DNA of 64,000 bases, from contig JAQSDU010000014.1 in the NCBI GenBank assembly GCA_029946065.1, forward strand, positions 429,260-493,259, read 5' to 3'. The notes beneath the pieces are model-generated. The model worked only from the letters and a program-made list of their open reading frames with translations. It did no database searches and was not told the origin of the DNA. Positions 1 through 8,491 of this stretch are shown piece after piece; the stretch's first letter is position 1; each line of letters begins with the position of its first letter. A program made the position numbers and the translations under genes. Source of the stretch: Flavobacterium sp. Lineage in GTDB: Bacteria > Bacteroidota > Bacteroidia > Flavobacteriales > Flavobacteriaceae.

Positions 1-509
1 ACTTTCTCAATTCCTTCTTCCAATTGCCCAATAGGCGTGCCTTCAAAATCGGTGCGCATTTCAAACCAATGGGTGATTTTGAGCTTATAACGGCCGTTTC
101 GCTTGAAAATATGGTAGGTTTTTTGGAGTTTCTCAGTAATTACGAGATTATTGACACCGGTTTCTTCCTCTACTTCGCGCAAGGCAGTTTGATCAATTTC
201 TTCTCCTTTTTCTATGCCGCCTTTCGGAAGATCCCATTTCCCTTGACGAAAGATAAAAAGTACTTCGTTGTTTTTGTTGTAAACGAGGCCGCCACCGCCT
301 TTCTGCACGGGCATTTTGGATTTCAACGTTTTGAGTATCTCCTTTTCGTCCGGATGATACAGATACGCTTTTGCAATTTTATTTTGGAATATTTTTGTTA
401 TAATTTGTTTTATATCAGCACTTTCCAGTAAAAACAATTGAAAATCTGTTTCTTTAAAGATTTCATTGGTTAAAAAAAGTGGTTTGTCGTTCACAAAAAC
501 TTTATACAT
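1..509 (-). CDS. NUDIX hydrolase (3' end beyond window)
   Basis: Reading the minus strand from the ATG at 507-509 gives an open frame that runs off the left edge, so the C-terminus is missing. The visible 169 residues contain a complete Nudix box, with GGIEKGEE followed by REVEEETG, matching the family pattern G-x5-E-x7-REUxEExGU that binds the metal for hydrolysing nucleoside-diphosphate-linked substrates. An N-terminal extension of about 65 residues precedes the Nudix fold; its role is unknown and the substrate cannot be inferred. The start codon lies only 7 bp from the divergent pyrE start, so each gene's control region must lie inside or beside the other gene. The plus-strand frame over 24-431 is a shadow of this gene. 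Confidence 0.9.
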   Translation of the reverse strand, partial: MYKVFVNDKPLFLTNEIFKETDFQLFLLESADIKQIITKIFQNKIAKAYLYHPDEKEILKTLKSKMPVQKGGGGLVYNKNNEVLFIFRQGKWDLPKGGIEKGEEIDQTALREVEEETGVNNLVITEKLQKTYHIFKRNGRYKLKITHWFEMRTDFEGTPIGQLEEGIEK

Positions 510-512
510 TTG
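483..512 (+). promoter_or_regulatory. pyrE promoter, probably leaderless
   Basis: TTTG at 483-486, an 18-bp spacer and a perfect TAnnTTTG (TACATTTG) at 505-512 match the Bacteroidota housekeeping promoter. The pyrE ATG is at 517, only 4 bases beyond the -7 element, so the transcript should begin at or within a few bases of the start codon. The -33 and -7 boxes lie in the first codons and start region of the divergent NUDIX gene. Confidence 0.7.
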
Positions 513-516
513 TACT

Positions 517-1164
517 ATGATTTTTAATAAAGATACAGCCAGCAAAACAGCAGAGTTGCTTTTACAAATAAACGCAATTAAATTGAATCCGGGAAATCCT
601 TTTACATGGGCTTCCGGATGGAAATCGCCTATTTATTGTGACAACAGGATAACGCTCTCATTTCCACCGATTCGCAATTACCTCAAAGAAGAATTCGCGA
701 AAAATATCGAAAAACAATTCGGAAAACCCGACGTAATCGCAGGTGTTGCAACCGGTGCCATAGGAATCGGGCTTTTGGTAGCAGAAGCTTTGGCGTTGCC
801 GTTTGTGTATGTGCGCCCTGAACCTAAAAAACACGGAAGATTAAACCAAATCGAAGGTTTTTTACAAAAAGGGCAAAACGTAGTCGTTATTGAAGATTTG
901 ATAAGCACCGGAAATAGTAGCCTTATGGCTGTTGAGGCTTTGAAGGAGGCCGGCGCAAATGTCAAAGGAATGGCGGCAATTTTCAGTTATGGATTTGATG
1001 TTGCTAAAGAAAACTTCAAGAAAGCCAACGTCGATTTATACACTTTGAGTAATTACGAAAGCTTGTTGCCATTGGCAGTTGCAAAAAAATACATTACCGA
1101 AGAAGAAGAGCATACGCTCGTAGAATGGCGCGTTAGTCCATCAACTTGGGGCGTTGAAATATAA
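517..1164 (+). CDS. pyrE: Orotate phosphoribosyltransferase
   Basis: A 215-residue enzyme that joins orotate and PRPP to make orotidine 5'-phosphate, the fifth step of UMP synthesis in the cytoplasm. The PRPP-binding motif VVVIEDLISTG is at residues 122-132, and the flexible-loop sequence RPEPKKHG is at 100-107. The length fits the bacterial family. The frame is open from 466, but 517 was chosen because it is the conserved N-terminus and because the promoter -7 element ends at 512. The divergent NUDIX gene begins 7 bp away. The SRPBCC gene follows on the same strand after about 70 bp. Confidence 0.96.
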   Translation: MIFNKDTASKTAELLLQINAIKLNPGNPFTWASGWKSPIYCDNRITLSFPPIRNYLKEEFAKNIEKQFGKPDVIAGVATGAIGIGLLVAEALALPFVYVRPEPKKHGRLNQIEGFLQKGQNVVVIEDLISTGNSSLMAVEALKEAGANVKGMAAIFSYGFDVAKENFKKANVDLYTLSNYESLLPLAVAKKYITEEEEHTLVEWRVSPSTWGVEI

Positions 1165-1197
1165 CTCAAAGTTATCAAAACTTAAATAACAACAAAG

Positions 1198-1227
1198 CTT
1201 AGTGCCATTGCGCCTTTGCGGCAAAAA
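1198..1227. repeat. Dispersed intergenic repeat, copy 1 (GCCTTTGCGGC family)
   Basis: A roughly 30-bp stretch containing GCGCCTTTGCGGCAAAAA sits between pyrE and the SRPBCC gene. It resembles the reverse complement of 11145-11173 upstream of valS. Similar short sequences recur between genes in Flavobacterium genomes, as far as I recall. The function is unknown. Confidence 0.5.
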
Positions 1228-1234
1228 ATAAAAT

Positions 1235-1627
1235 ATGAATTTAGAAAGCCCAAAAACAACCGTACAAAAATCTGCTCAATATGTTTTCGAATCATTAACG
1301 AAAGTTGATAATTTTGAGAAATTAATGCCGGAAAGCATCGCGAAATTTGAGGTTTTGGGCGACGATGCGTTTATATTCGGATTAAAAGGAATGCCGGAAA
1401 TCAAACTGAAACTAAAAGAACTTACACCAAATTCAAAAGTAGTTTTGGGAGCAGCTTCAGACAAATTACCTTTCACTTTAACCGCAAATATTGAAGAAAT
1501 TTCAGAAAATTCAAGCGCCGTACAATTGTTCTTTGAAGGCGAATTCAACGCTATGATGGCAATGATGATCAAAGGGCCAATTAGTAAGTTTATCGAGACG
1601 CTTTCTCAGAATATGGAGAAGTTATAA
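1235..1627 (+). CDS. SRPBCC family protein
   Basis: A 130-residue soluble protein with no signal peptide. Its size and its alternation of an N-terminal helix, beta strands and a long C-terminal helix (about residues 105-130) fit the START/Bet v1-like SRPBCC fold, which forms a hydrophobic ligand pocket. From memory, this position beside pyrE and a biotin ligase gene is typical for an orthologue in flavobacteria. The ligand is not known and no catalytic residues stand out. A strong two-way hairpin follows it before the convergent biotin ligase gene. Confidence 0.8.
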   Translation: MNLESPKTTVQKSAQYVFESLTKVDNFEKLMPESIAKFEVLGDDAFIFGLKGMPEIKLKLKELTPNSKVVLGAASDKLPFTLTANIEEISENSSAVQLFFEGEFNAMMAMMIKGPISKFIETLSQNMEKL

Positions 1628-1641
1628 CAGACGAAAGTCAA

Positions 1642-1701
1642 AAGTCAAAAAATTAAAGAAGCCGCAAACGTTAATTTGTGGCTTCTTTAATTTTTTGACT
1701 T
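1642..1701. terminator. Bidirectional terminator with 27-bp arms
   Basis: Inverted repeat with arms at 1642-1668 and 1675-1701 around a 6-base loop. The only imperfection is a G-U pair. A-rich and T-rich stretches lie within the stem, and it separates the convergent SRPBCC and biotin ligase genes, so it can end transcription from both sides. The arms are far longer than a normal intrinsic terminator. Confidence 0.8.
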
Positions 1702-1723
1702 CTTCAACGTGTTTCTTTCGGCA

Positions 1724-1742
1724 TTTGACTTTTTACTTTCAA
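1724..1742. repeat. Short dispersed GACTTTTxACTTTC repeat
   Basis: TTGACTTTTTACTTTCAACT next to the biotin ligase stop resembles the sequence at 30001-30032 (TTTTGACTTTCCACTTTCG). These are probably small members of a dispersed intergenic repeat family. No function is assigned. Confidence 0.35.
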
Positions 1743-2477
1743 CTAATACAGCATCTGAATTTCTTTAATCGCAAAGGATTTTATACTGTCGTCTTCCAAC
1801 ATCAAGAGTAATTTTCCTTCGGGCGAAACATCGCTTATAATTCCCATTATTTTTTCACCTGAAGCTGTAATTTCAAACGGCATAGGAATTCCTTTCTTGA
1901 ATAAAAGCGAAACGTATTTTTTCCATAACGCATCTGAATTTTTATTTAAGATTTGTACGGTATTTTGTTTGATGCTTTCAGTAATTTTTACAAGCAACAC
2001 TTCTTTATCGAAGTTGCTTCCTGTTACTGCAAATAGTGATGCCGCTTTTGGAAGATCTTCAAAATTTTCTTGATTAACATTCAAACCTATACCAACAATT
2101 GAAAAAATCTCACCATTGCTTCTGATGCTATTTTCAATGAGTATGCCACCAATTTTCTTGTGGTCTGACATAATGTCGTTCGGCCATTTGATGGAAAGTT
2201 TCGGGATGTTGTAGTTTTCCAACACAGTAACTATACTAACCGCAATGGCAACATTGAGATTGTAAATCTCATTGATATCCGTTAGCAAATCCTTAATCAA
2301 AACACTCATTATAAGGTTTTTGCCGATTTCAGATACCCATTTTGAACCCATTTGCCCCTTCCCTTTTGTTTGATTTTCAGCACTTATTACCGTGAAATTT
2401 TCAAGGTGTTGGCTGCCTGTTAGTCCTTTAAGGAAGTCATTTGTAGAATCTATGGCATCGAGTTTGATTACTTGCAT
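1743..2477 (-). CDS. birA: Biotin--[acetyl-CoA-carboxylase] ligase
   Basis: A 244-residue cytoplasmic enzyme that makes biotinyl-AMP and attaches biotin to a lysine of the biotin carrier protein of acyl-CoA carboxylases. The biotin/ATP loop GKGQMGSKW (residues 39-47) and the KWPND motif (97-101) are intact, followed by the GGILIE segment. There is no N-terminal helix-turn-helix, so this is the single-function ligase and not the E. coli type that also represses bio genes. It is divergent from rsfS and convergent with the SRPBCC gene. Confidence 0.95.
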   Translation of the reverse strand: MQVIKLDAIDSTNDFLKGLTGSQHLENFTVISAENQTKGKGQMGSKWVSEIGKNLIMSVLIKDLLTDINEIYNLNVAIAVSIVTVLENYNIPKLSIKWPNDIMSDHKKIGGILIENSIRSNGEIFSIVGIGLNVNQENFEDLPKAASLFAVTGSNFDKEVLLVKITESIKQNTVQILNKNSDALWKKYVSLLFKKGIPMPFEITASGEKIMGIISDVSPEGKLLLMLEDDSIKSFAIKEIQMLY

Positions 2478-2542
2478 AAGGCGAATTTAATACAACAAAA
2501 TTTAATCTTCTGTTAAGGTTCAAAATTAATGACAAATTTTGG

Positions 2543-2550
2543 TAACTTTG
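2543..2550 (+). promoter_or_regulatory. rsfS/ftsH promoter -7 element
   Basis: TAACTTTG is a perfect TAnnTTTG box 22 bases before the rsfS ATG. No clear TTTG -33 box lies at the expected distance. The short gap between rsfS and ftsH (14 bases) suggests that one transcript serves both. Confidence 0.55.
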
Positions 2551-2572
2551 CAAACTTATACATAAACAATAA

Positions 2573-2944
2573 ATGGCGAAAAAGACTGTAAATAATGATA
2601 TTTTGTTGGCTAATATCATCAAGGGAATTGAAGAAGTAAAAGGAAATGATATTGATATTCTGGATTTAAGAGAAATAGACAACTCCGCCTGTGACTATTT
2701 CATCATCTGTAACGGGAACTCCAACACACAGGTAAACGCCATTGTGACTTCCGTACAAAAAACAGTCTCCAAAGAATTAAAAGACAAACCTTGGCACGTT
2801 GAAGGCGCAGAAAACGCAGAATGGGTGCTCATGGATTATGTTAACATCGTCGTACACGTTTTCCAAAAACACATTCGCGAATACTACAACATTGAAAGCC
2901 TTTGGGGCGACGCGAAAATCACTACCATCCAAAATAAATACTAA
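2573..2944 (+). CDS. rsfS: Ribosome silencing factor RsfS
   Basis: A 123-residue protein of the RsfS/Iojap (DUF143) family. The family binds ribosomal protein L14 (uL14) on the large subunit and blocks subunit joining when cells slow down. The family hallmark region DYFIICNGNSNTQV and the later WHVEG segment are present, and the length is normal. ftsH follows after 14 bases, so the two are probably cotranscribed. This rsfS-ftsH order is common in flavobacteria. Confidence 0.94.
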   Translation: MAKKTVNNDILLANIIKGIEEVKGNDIDILDLREIDNSACDYFIICNGNSNTQVNAIVTSVQKTVSKELKDKPWHVEGAENAEWVLMDYVNIVVHVFQKHIREYYNIESLWGDAKITTIQNKY

Positions 2945-2958
2945 AAGAAGCAATTTAA

Positions 2959-4890
2959 ATGGCTAACGATAATATTCCAAGTCCAAAAAAAATAAAATTC
3001 AATCCATTATGGATTTACGGTGCAGTTGCCGCAGTACTACTAGCAGTATGGCTTAGCGGAGGAAGTGTCTTCCAAAAACCAGAAAGCATCACTTCGTCTG
3101 TTTTTAACGATTACCTCGAAAAAGGCTATTTTGAAAAAGTAGTTATTTATGACAAATCGGGCTCTGATGCCTACTTAACCAAGGAAGCACTTAAATTACC
3201 TGCGTTTGCAAAAATGTCTAAAAGCAATTTTAATAGCGCTGCAACAAGTCCAAATTTTTATCTTGATGCCAATGGTGACGAGAAAAGTTTTCAGGAAAAA
3301 TTAGAAAAAGCACAAAAAGAAGGAAAACTTAAAGCTTTTAATTTTCAGCCAAAAAGTAACGTTTCAGACATTGTTCAAATTATATTTCCAATTATTATTA
3401 TCGTTGTTTTTTGGATATTGATTATGCGCAGAATGTCAGGCGGCGGTGCCGGTGGCGGTGGCGGACAGATTTTCAATATCGGAAAATCGAAAGCCAAACT
3501 TTTCGACGAAAAAAACGACATCAAAACAACTTTTAAAGATGTAGCCGGTTTAGAAGGTGCGAAAGAAGAAATACAAGAAATTGTAGAATTTCTAAAAAAT
3601 CCTGAAAAATATACCAATCTCGGTGGTAAAATCCCTAAAGGTGCTTTGTTGGTTGGACCTCCGGGAACTGGAAAAACATTACTAGCAAAAGCCGTTGCAG
3701 GCGAAGCAAAAGTGCCCTTTTTCTCTTTATCAGGCTCTGATTTTGTTGAAATGTTCGTTGGCGTTGGTGCTTCACGTGTTCGTGATTTGTTCAAACAGGC
3801 GAAAGAAAAATCTCCTGCGATTATTTTTATTGATGAAATTGATGCTGTCGGAAGAGCCCGTGGCAAAAACAACATGTCGGGCGGTAACGACGAACGAGAA
3901 AATACGCTAAACCAATTATTGACAGAAATGGATGGTTTCGGAACCAATTCAAATGTAATTGTTCTCGCAGCAACCAACCGCGCTGATGTTTTAGACAAAG
4001 CTTTGATGCGTGCAGGTCGCTTTGACAGACAGATTTATGTTGATCTGCCAGACATCCGCGAACGAAAAGAAATTTTCGAAGTGCATTTGACACCGCTTAA
4101 AAAAGTAGAAAATTTAGATACCGATTTCCTTGCCAAACAAACACCAGGATTTTCAGGTGCCGATATTGCCAACGTATGTAACGAAGCTGCCTTAATCGCC
4201 GCTAGAAATAACAAAACGGCAGTGGACAAACAAGATTTCCTTGATGCTGTTGACAGAATCGTTGGTGGATTAGAAAAGAAAAATAAAATCGTAACTCCCG
4301 AAGAAAAACGTGCAATCGCCATTCACGAAGCAGGTCACGCTACCGTGAGCTGGATGCTAGAACACGCTGCGCCACTTGTTAAAGTTACGATCGTACCACG
4401 TGGTCAAAGTTTAGGTGCCGCTTGGTATTTACCCGAAGAAAGATTAATCGTTCGCCCAGACCAAATGTTGGACGAAATGTGCGCCACAATGGGCGGTCGT
4501 GCAGCAGAAAAAGTAACTTTCGGAAGAATTTCTACTGGCGCGTTGAGCGATTTGGAGAAAGTAACACGTCAAGCACGTGCGATGGTGACCATTTATGGCC
4601 TGAACGATAAAATCGGAAACGTAACCTATTACGATTCAACAGGACAAAGCGAATACAGTTTCTCAAAACCTTATTCTGAAGAAACGGCACGGGTGATCGA
4701 CAAAGAAATATCATTGCTAATTGAAAGCCAATATGAAAGAGCGATTCATTTGCTTGAAACCAATAAAAACAAGCTGAACCAATTGGCGGATATATTAATT
4801 GAAAAAGAAGTGATTTTTAAAGATGATCTTGAAGCTATTTTTGGTAAAAGGTCTTTCGATGAGAATTTGCAGGAAGAAACATCCCTATAA
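2959..4890 (+). CDS. ftsH: ATP-dependent zinc metalloprotease FtsH
   Basis: A 643-residue inner-membrane AAA+ protease that degrades misassembled membrane proteins and selected regulators. Visible parts are a first membrane helix (about residues 15-32), a periplasmic segment, a second helix (about 138-156) followed by a Gly-rich linker, the AAA domain with Walker A GPPGTGKT (233-240) and a DEID Walker B, and the peptidase domain with zinc motif HEAGH (456-460). All key residues are intact. The 3' end is followed by a strong hairpin terminator. Confidence 0.98.
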   Translation: MANDNIPSPKKIKFNPLWIYGAVAAVLLAVWLSGGSVFQKPESITSSVFNDYLEKGYFEKVVIYDKSGSDAYLTKEALKLPAFAKMSKSNFNSAATSPNFYLDANGDEKSFQEKLEKAQKEGKLKAFNFQPKSNVSDIVQIIFPIIIIVVFWILIMRRMSGGGAGGGGGQIFNIGKSKAKLFDEKNDIKTTFKDVAGLEGAKEEIQEIVEFLKNPEKYTNLGGKIPKGALLVGPPGTGKTLLAKAVAGEAKVPFFSLSGSDFVEMFVGVGASRVRDLFKQAKEKSPAIIFIDEIDAVGRARGKNNMSGGNDERENTLNQLLTEMDGFGTNSNVIVLAATNRADVLDKALMRAGRFDRQIYVDLPDIRERKEIFEVHLTPLKKVENLDTDFLAKQTPGFSGADIANVCNEAALIAARNNKTAVDKQDFLDAVDRIVGGLEKKNKIVTPEEKRAIAIHEAGHATVSWMLEHAAPLVKVTIVPRGQSLGAAWYLPEERLIVRPDQMLDEMCATMGGRAAEKVTFGRISTGALSDLEKVTRQARAMVTIYGLNDKIGNVTYYDSTGQSEYSFSKPYSEETARVIDKEISLLIESQYERAIHLLETNKNKLNQLADILIEKEVIFKDDLEAIFGKRSFDENLQEETSL

Positions 4891-4913
4891 AACTAATTTT
4901 ATCCCTTTTTTAG

Positions 4914-4955
4914 AAAAATCTTAATTCAAAAAAACTTTTGAATTAAGATTTTTTT
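4914..4955 (+). terminator. Intrinsic terminator after ftsH
   Basis: Arms AAAATCTTAATTC and GAATTAAGATTTT form a long AT-rich stem around an A-rich loop, followed by a T run. The stem runs straight into the -7 element of the next promoter, so the terminator and the downstream promoter overlap. Confidence 0.75.
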
Positions 4956-4962
4956 ATCTTTG
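4955..4962 (+). promoter_or_regulatory. Promoter -7 element for the LUD/cdsA/psd operon
   Basis: TATCTTTG is a perfect TAnnTTTG box about 39 bases before the LUD protein start. The nearest TTTG (4937-4940) lies in the ftsH terminator stem, and its 14-bp spacing is shorter than usual. Confidence 0.5.
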
Positions 4963-5001
4963 AAGGATTTCAGATTTTAATCTGGCACTTGAACAACATA
5001 T

Positions 5002-5601
5002 ATGAGTCTTTTTAGAAAATTTTTTGGCACCGGTAATGATTCTTCCGACGAAGAAAAAGAAAATGAACTACACTCATTTTCAACCGAAAATATGCCTGCT
5101 GACGAGCTTTTTACTTTAAATTTCAGAAAGAACGGCGGCAAATTCCTCTATTGTGAGAATCTTACAGAAGTAAAAAATCATTTCGAAGACATTCTCGAAG
5201 AAAATGACTGGTTCGAAAGTGAAGCCATTTGTTATGAGCCGAAACTTTTCAGCATGCTCGAAGAAAACAAACTCAATTATACCAAACCTGAAAATCCAAA
5301 ATTTTTGTTGGCAAGTTGTGAAAATCTTATTGCGGATGAAGGTTCCATCCTATTTTCGTCCAATCAAATCAAGCAAAACAAACCACAAGAACTCCCTGGA
5401 AATATCGTGATTATTGCTACCACAAGCCAAATCATAGAAAATAAAAGTGACGGACTGCGCGAAATTAAAAAGCGTTACGAAAAAGACTATCCTACCAATA
5501 TTACTACAATCAAATATTTTGAAAAAGCGAAAGAAGAAGATTTTTTACACTACGGAAGCGTAGCCAAGAACCTTTATTTATTGCTTTTAGAAGATCTTTA
5601 A
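5002..5601 (+). CDS. LUD domain protein (LutC/YkgG family)
   Basis: A 199-residue soluble protein. The C-terminal two thirds (about residues 75-199) resembles the LUD domain of LutC/YkgG proteins, which elsewhere are parts of lactate-oxidising complexes. No lutA or lutB partner is nearby, so a role in lactate use is not supported. From memory, flavobacteria often keep this gene between ftsH and cdsA. The first 30 residues are acidic and probably disordered. The stop codon is separated from the cdsA start by one base, which suggests translational coupling. Confidence 0.8.
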   Translation: MSLFRKFFGTGNDSSDEEKENELHSFSTENMPADELFTLNFRKNGGKFLYCENLTEVKNHFEDILEENDWFESEAICYEPKLFSMLEENKLNYTKPENPKFLLASCENLIADEGSILFSSNQIKQNKPQELPGNIVIIATTSQIIENKSDGLREIKKRYEKDYPTNITTIKYFEKAKEEDFLHYGSVAKNLYLLLLEDL

Positions 5602-5602
5602 G

Positions 5603-6502
5603 ATGAATGAAACGCTTAAAAGGTCAATATCGGGTGCCGTTTATATTATTTTATTAGTCACATCGATATTATATAGTACAGAAAGTTTTTTTATTCTTTT
5701 CGGCATTTTTCTTCTGATTGCCGTAGTGGAATTTTCTTCACTTACTACCATCAATAAAATTATTCCTATACTCTCTGCATTATTGCTTTTTTCGGCTTTC
5801 AGTTGTCTTGTGATTTATAAAACGGCTTTAAAAGACAACATTCATTTTACGTTTTCAGGCAAAAATTACGACATTAACGCGGTTATTGACATCACCACGA
5901 AAGTGAGCCTTTTCATTTCGCTTTTGGCCGCCATTAAAGCGATTCTATTTCTGTTCAGCCATGCTATAACCAAACTGAGTACTTTTTCAAAGTATATATT
6001 TTTATTTGGTTACGTAATTTTTCCGTTCGTGATGATTACAAAAATTCCTTTCGGAGAAAAAGGTTATAACCCGAAAATTATTATCAGCATTTTTATTTTG
6101 ATTTGGACAAATGATACTTTTGCCTATATCGTCGGGAAATCCATTGGCAGACACAAACTTTTTGAGCGAATTTCTCCTAAGAAAACGATTGAAGGTTTCA
6201 TCGGAGGTGTTATCTTTGCAATTATTGCCGGATTCCTTATTTCGAAATATTATTTCAATCCGAGCCCAAAGCATTTTGACAAATCGGTTTTAATCTGGAC
6301 GATTACCGCATTTATCGTGAGTTTCTTTGGAACGATTGGCGATTTAATCGAATCAAAATTCAAACGCGTCGCAGGCGTTAAAGACAGCGGAAAGATCATG
6401 CCAGGACACGGAGGCGTTTTAGACAGGCTTGACAGTATTATATTTGCAGCACCATTTGTATTTTTATTTTATCAAATTTTAAACTATGTTACATTTTCAT
6501 AA
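5603..6502 (+). CDS. cdsA: Phosphatidate cytidylyltransferase
   Basis: A 299-residue inner-membrane enzyme that converts phosphatidic acid and CTP to CDP-diacylglycerol, the branch-point precursor of all bacterial phospholipids. At least seven hydrophobic segments are visible. The family signature near residues 247-275 is complete: SKFKR, then KDSGK, then PGHGGVLDRLDS with its metal-binding aspartates. Its last 17 bases overlap the psd start, so it is probably translationally coupled to the next phospholipid enzyme. Confidence 0.94.
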   Translation: MNETLKRSISGAVYIILLVTSILYSTESFFILFGIFLLIAVVEFSSLTTINKIIPILSALLLFSAFSCLVIYKTALKDNIHFTFSGKNYDINAVIDITTKVSLFISLLAAIKAILFLFSHAITKLSTFSKYIFLFGYVIFPFVMITKIPFGEKGYNPKIIISIFILIWTNDTFAYIVGKSIGRHKLFERISPKKTIEGFIGGVIFAIIAGFLISKYYFNPSPKHFDKSVLIWTITAFIVSFFGTIGDLIESKFKRVAGVKDSGKIMPGHGGVLDRLDSIIFAAPFVFLFYQILNYVTFS

Positions 6503-7145
6503 AGAAGGCGGAAAAATTATTTTAATTGCATGTGTAATTACGGTTGGAGTTGTACTCTTAACCGACAAATTCATTGATAATTTATGGATTTTAAAGACCA
6601 TTCAAATATTGGCTTTGTTCTTTTTAATCATGATTTTACAGTTTTTCCGGAATCCGAACCGACAGATTGCAGCCAACAATAACAACATTACAGCACCCGT
6701 TGATGGAAAAGTTGTTGTCATTGAAGAAGTTTTCGAAAGCGAATATTTTAAAGACAAAAGACTTCAGGTTTCGATATTTATGTCGCCAATCAATGTACAC
6801 GTTACCCGCTTTCCCGTTAGTGGAAAAGTCAATTTCAGTAAATACCATCCAGGAAAATTCCTCGTTGCATGGCATCCGAAAGCGAGTACTGAAAATGAAA
6901 GAACAACTATTGTAGTTGAAAATAAAGTTTTTGGCGAAATCTTATACCGCCAGATTGCAGGAGCACTCGCTAAAAGAATCGTCAATTATGCCGAAGAAGG
7001 CATGCAAGTTGTTCAAGGAGAAGATGCCGGGTTCATTAAATTTGGTTCGCGCGTTGACTTGTTCCTACCGATTGGAACGGAACTCAATGTGAAATTAGGC
7101 GAAAAAGCCATCGGAAACAAAACCATAATCGCATTAAAATCTTAA
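6486..7145 (+). CDS. psd: Phosphatidylserine decarboxylase family protein
   Basis: A 219-residue pyruvoyl enzyme of the short, archaeal-type Psd family. It decarboxylates phosphatidylserine to phosphatidylethanolamine, the main flavobacterial phospholipid. One or two N-terminal membrane helices (about 10-28 and 34-54) anchor it. The maturation site is the Gly187-Ser188 pair in FGSRVDLF, where self-cleavage makes the pyruvoyl group. It overlaps cdsA by 17 bases, and the acyl-CoA-binding protein gene begins directly after its stop, so three lipid-related genes form one operon. Confidence 0.93.
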   Translation: MLHFHKEGGKIILIACVITVGVVLLTDKFIDNLWILKTIQILALFFLIMILQFFRNPNRQIAANNNNITAPVDGKVVVIEEVFESEYFKDKRLQVSIFMSPINVHVTRFPVSGKVNFSKYHPGKFLVAWHPKASTENERTTIVVENKVFGEILYRQIAGALAKRIVNYAEEGMQVVQGEDAGFIKFGSRVDLFLPIGTELNVKLGEKAIGNKTIIALKS

Positions 7146-7412
7146 ATGTCTGAAAAAGATTTAGATACCCGATTTAGAGAAGCGGTCGAAATTGCTTCGA
7201 ACATGACACAAGCGGAATTGCCGCAGGATGTGCAACTGCGCTTGTATGCCTATTACAAACAAGCGACAGCGGGAAATGTCGAATATAATAATACCAATTT
7301 CGATTTAAGAAATGCTTTTAAGACGAATGCGTGGATGCAAATCAGCCATTTATCAGCCGATGAAGCTAAGGAATTTTATATCGATATCATCAATTCATTG
7401 CATAAACAATAA
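7146..7412 (+). CDS. Acyl-CoA-binding protein
   Basis: An 88-residue four-helix-bundle protein of the ACBP family, which binds long-chain acyl-CoA in the cytoplasm and buffers or delivers it. The family segment RLYAYYKQAT (residues 32-41) is present, followed by a diverged second half; the length matches free-standing ACBPs. It starts immediately after the psd stop and is followed 9 bases later by the superoxide dismutase gene, so it belongs to the phospholipid operon. ACBPs are uncommon in bacteria outside a few groups, including Flavobacteriia. Confidence 0.88.
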   Translation: MSEKDLDTRFREAVEIASNMTQAELPQDVQLRLYAYYKQATAGNVEYNNTNFDLRNAFKTNAWMQISHLSADEAKEFYIDIINSLHKQ

Positions 7413-7421
7413 ATTATTTTC

Positions 7422-8192
7422 ATGAAAAAAATGCGACAGATTTCAGCTTTTGTTTTGCTAATCGCCTTGGCTTCATGCAACGACAAAAAATTGACTGAAG
7501 TGGTTGAGGTACCGCTTCCTGCAAAAGAAGAAAAAATCACTATCGGAAATCCTGATGACGTTAGCGCCAATGAAGGCACTTTCGAAATGATGAAATTACC
7601 TTATAAATACGATGCGCTAACGCCAAGTATCGATGCACTGACGATGGAAATGCATTATTCCAAACATTATCTCACTTATACCAATAACCTTAATAAAGTT
7701 ATTATTGGCACAGAATATGAAAAATTGCCAATCCTGGAAATTCTTAAAAAAGCAGGAAATGATAATCCGTCTTTGCGCAACAATGTTGGTGGCTATTATA
7801 ACCATGGTATTTTTTGGGAATCGATGGCTACAAAGGCCGGCGGACAACCGAAAGACACTTTGGCTGCTGCGATTACGGCGAATTTTGGGTCGTTTGAAAT
7901 TTTTAAAAATCAATTTTCCGATGCTGCCGAAAAACAATTTGGTTCCGGTTGGGCATGGTTGGTGGTTGATAAAACCGGAAAATTACAAGTGACTTCTACG
8001 CCAAATCAAGACAATCCATTGATGCCAGGAGTACCGGTTCAAGGAACGCCGATTTTGGCTTTAGATGTTTGGGAACACGCTTATTATCTTAATTACCAAT
8101 ACAAGCGTAAAAATTATATCAATGCGTTCTTTAATATCATCAACTGGAAGAAGGTTGGGAAACGCTACGAAGAAGCAATAAAAAATAACTAA
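7422..8192 (+). CDS. sodA: Superoxide dismutase lipoprotein, Mn-type
   Basis: A 256-residue superoxide dismutase with an N-terminal signal ending in a lipobox (LASC, Cys about residue 19), so it is probably a membrane-anchored envelope enzyme. Metal ligands are visible: His in MHYSKH, His in GGYYNHGIFW, and Asp/His in DVWEHAYYLNY. A Gly pair before the second His and a Gln in STPNQDNPL are the residues that usually mark Mn-type rather than Fe-type enzymes. About 50 linker residues separate the lipobox from the catalytic fold. It is last in the operon. Confidence 0.93.
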   Translation: MKKMRQISAFVLLIALASCNDKKLTEVVEVPLPAKEEKITIGNPDDVSANEGTFEMMKLPYKYDALTPSIDALTMEMHYSKHYLTYTNNLNKVIIGTEYEKLPILEILKKAGNDNPSLRNNVGGYYNHGIFWESMATKAGGQPKDTLAAAITANFGSFEIFKNQFSDAAEKQFGSGWAWLVVDKTGKLQVTSTPNQDNPLMPGVPVQGTPILALDVWEHAYYLNYQYKRKNYINAFFNIINWKKVGKRYEEAIKNN

Positions 8193-8267
8193 ACCACTAT
8201 GGACTGAAATTCCATAGGTTTGGTTAGCAGACTAAAAGTCCGCAAGGTTGCAAAACTTAATTTTCGA

Positions 8268-8322
8268 CACGAATTTCACAAATTTGCACGAATTTAATTT
8301 GTGGAAATTTGTGAAATTCGTG
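8268..8322. repeat. Palindromic intergenic repeat, 18-bp perfect arms
   Basis: Left arm CACGAATTTCACAAATTT (8268-8285) and its exact reverse complement at 8305-8322. Outside these arms, AAAACTT and AAGTTTT can also pair. Related CACGAATTTCACGAATT-type sequences are dispersed in flavobacterial genomes, from memory. It lies in the non-coding stretch 8193-8498, which also contains small palindromes (ATGCACT/AGTGCAT near 8350) but no gene. Confidence 0.65.
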
Positions 8323-8391
8323 GCAAAGTTTTTAGAACCTGAAAGGGAAATGCACTAAAAGTGCATAGTTTTAAACTATTTTTGAGACCAT

Positions 8392-8422
8392 AAAAATCCT
8401 GAGCAAACACTCAGGATTTTTT
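8392..8422. terminator. Bidirectional terminator between sodA and valS
   Basis: AAAAATCCTGAG, a 6-base loop, then CTCAGGATTTTTT. A perfect GC-containing stem is flanked by A and T runs, as expected for a two-way terminator between convergent genes. Confidence 0.9.
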
Positions 8423-8429
8423 GTTTTTG

Positions 8430-8491
8430 AACCATTAAGGCATTAAGAAAATTAAGCCAAAAAACTTAATAGCCTAATTTCCTTAATGGTT
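8430..8491. repeat. Inverted repeat AACCATTAAGG...CCTTAATGGTT
   Basis: Outer arms of 11 bp at 8430-8440 and 8481-8491. Inner sequences rich in TTAAG/CTTAA allow further pairing. It lies just beyond the valS stop. It appears to belong to a family of dispersed flavobacterial palindromes and has no coding content. Confidence 0.55.

Noticed and set aside
24..431. Plus-strand frame of 135 residues at the left edge
   Set aside because: The minus strand encodes a clear NUDIX hydrolase with a complete Nudix box, so this is a shadow frame.
3375..3998. Minus-strand open frame of 207 residues inside ftsH
   Set aside because: It is opposite the FtsH AAA domain and has Ser/Thr/Pro-rich, motif-free content typical of antisense frames.
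5002..5601. Lactate-utilisation role for the LUD protein
   Set aside because: No lutA/lutB partners are nearby and the gene sits in a lipid and housekeeping context.
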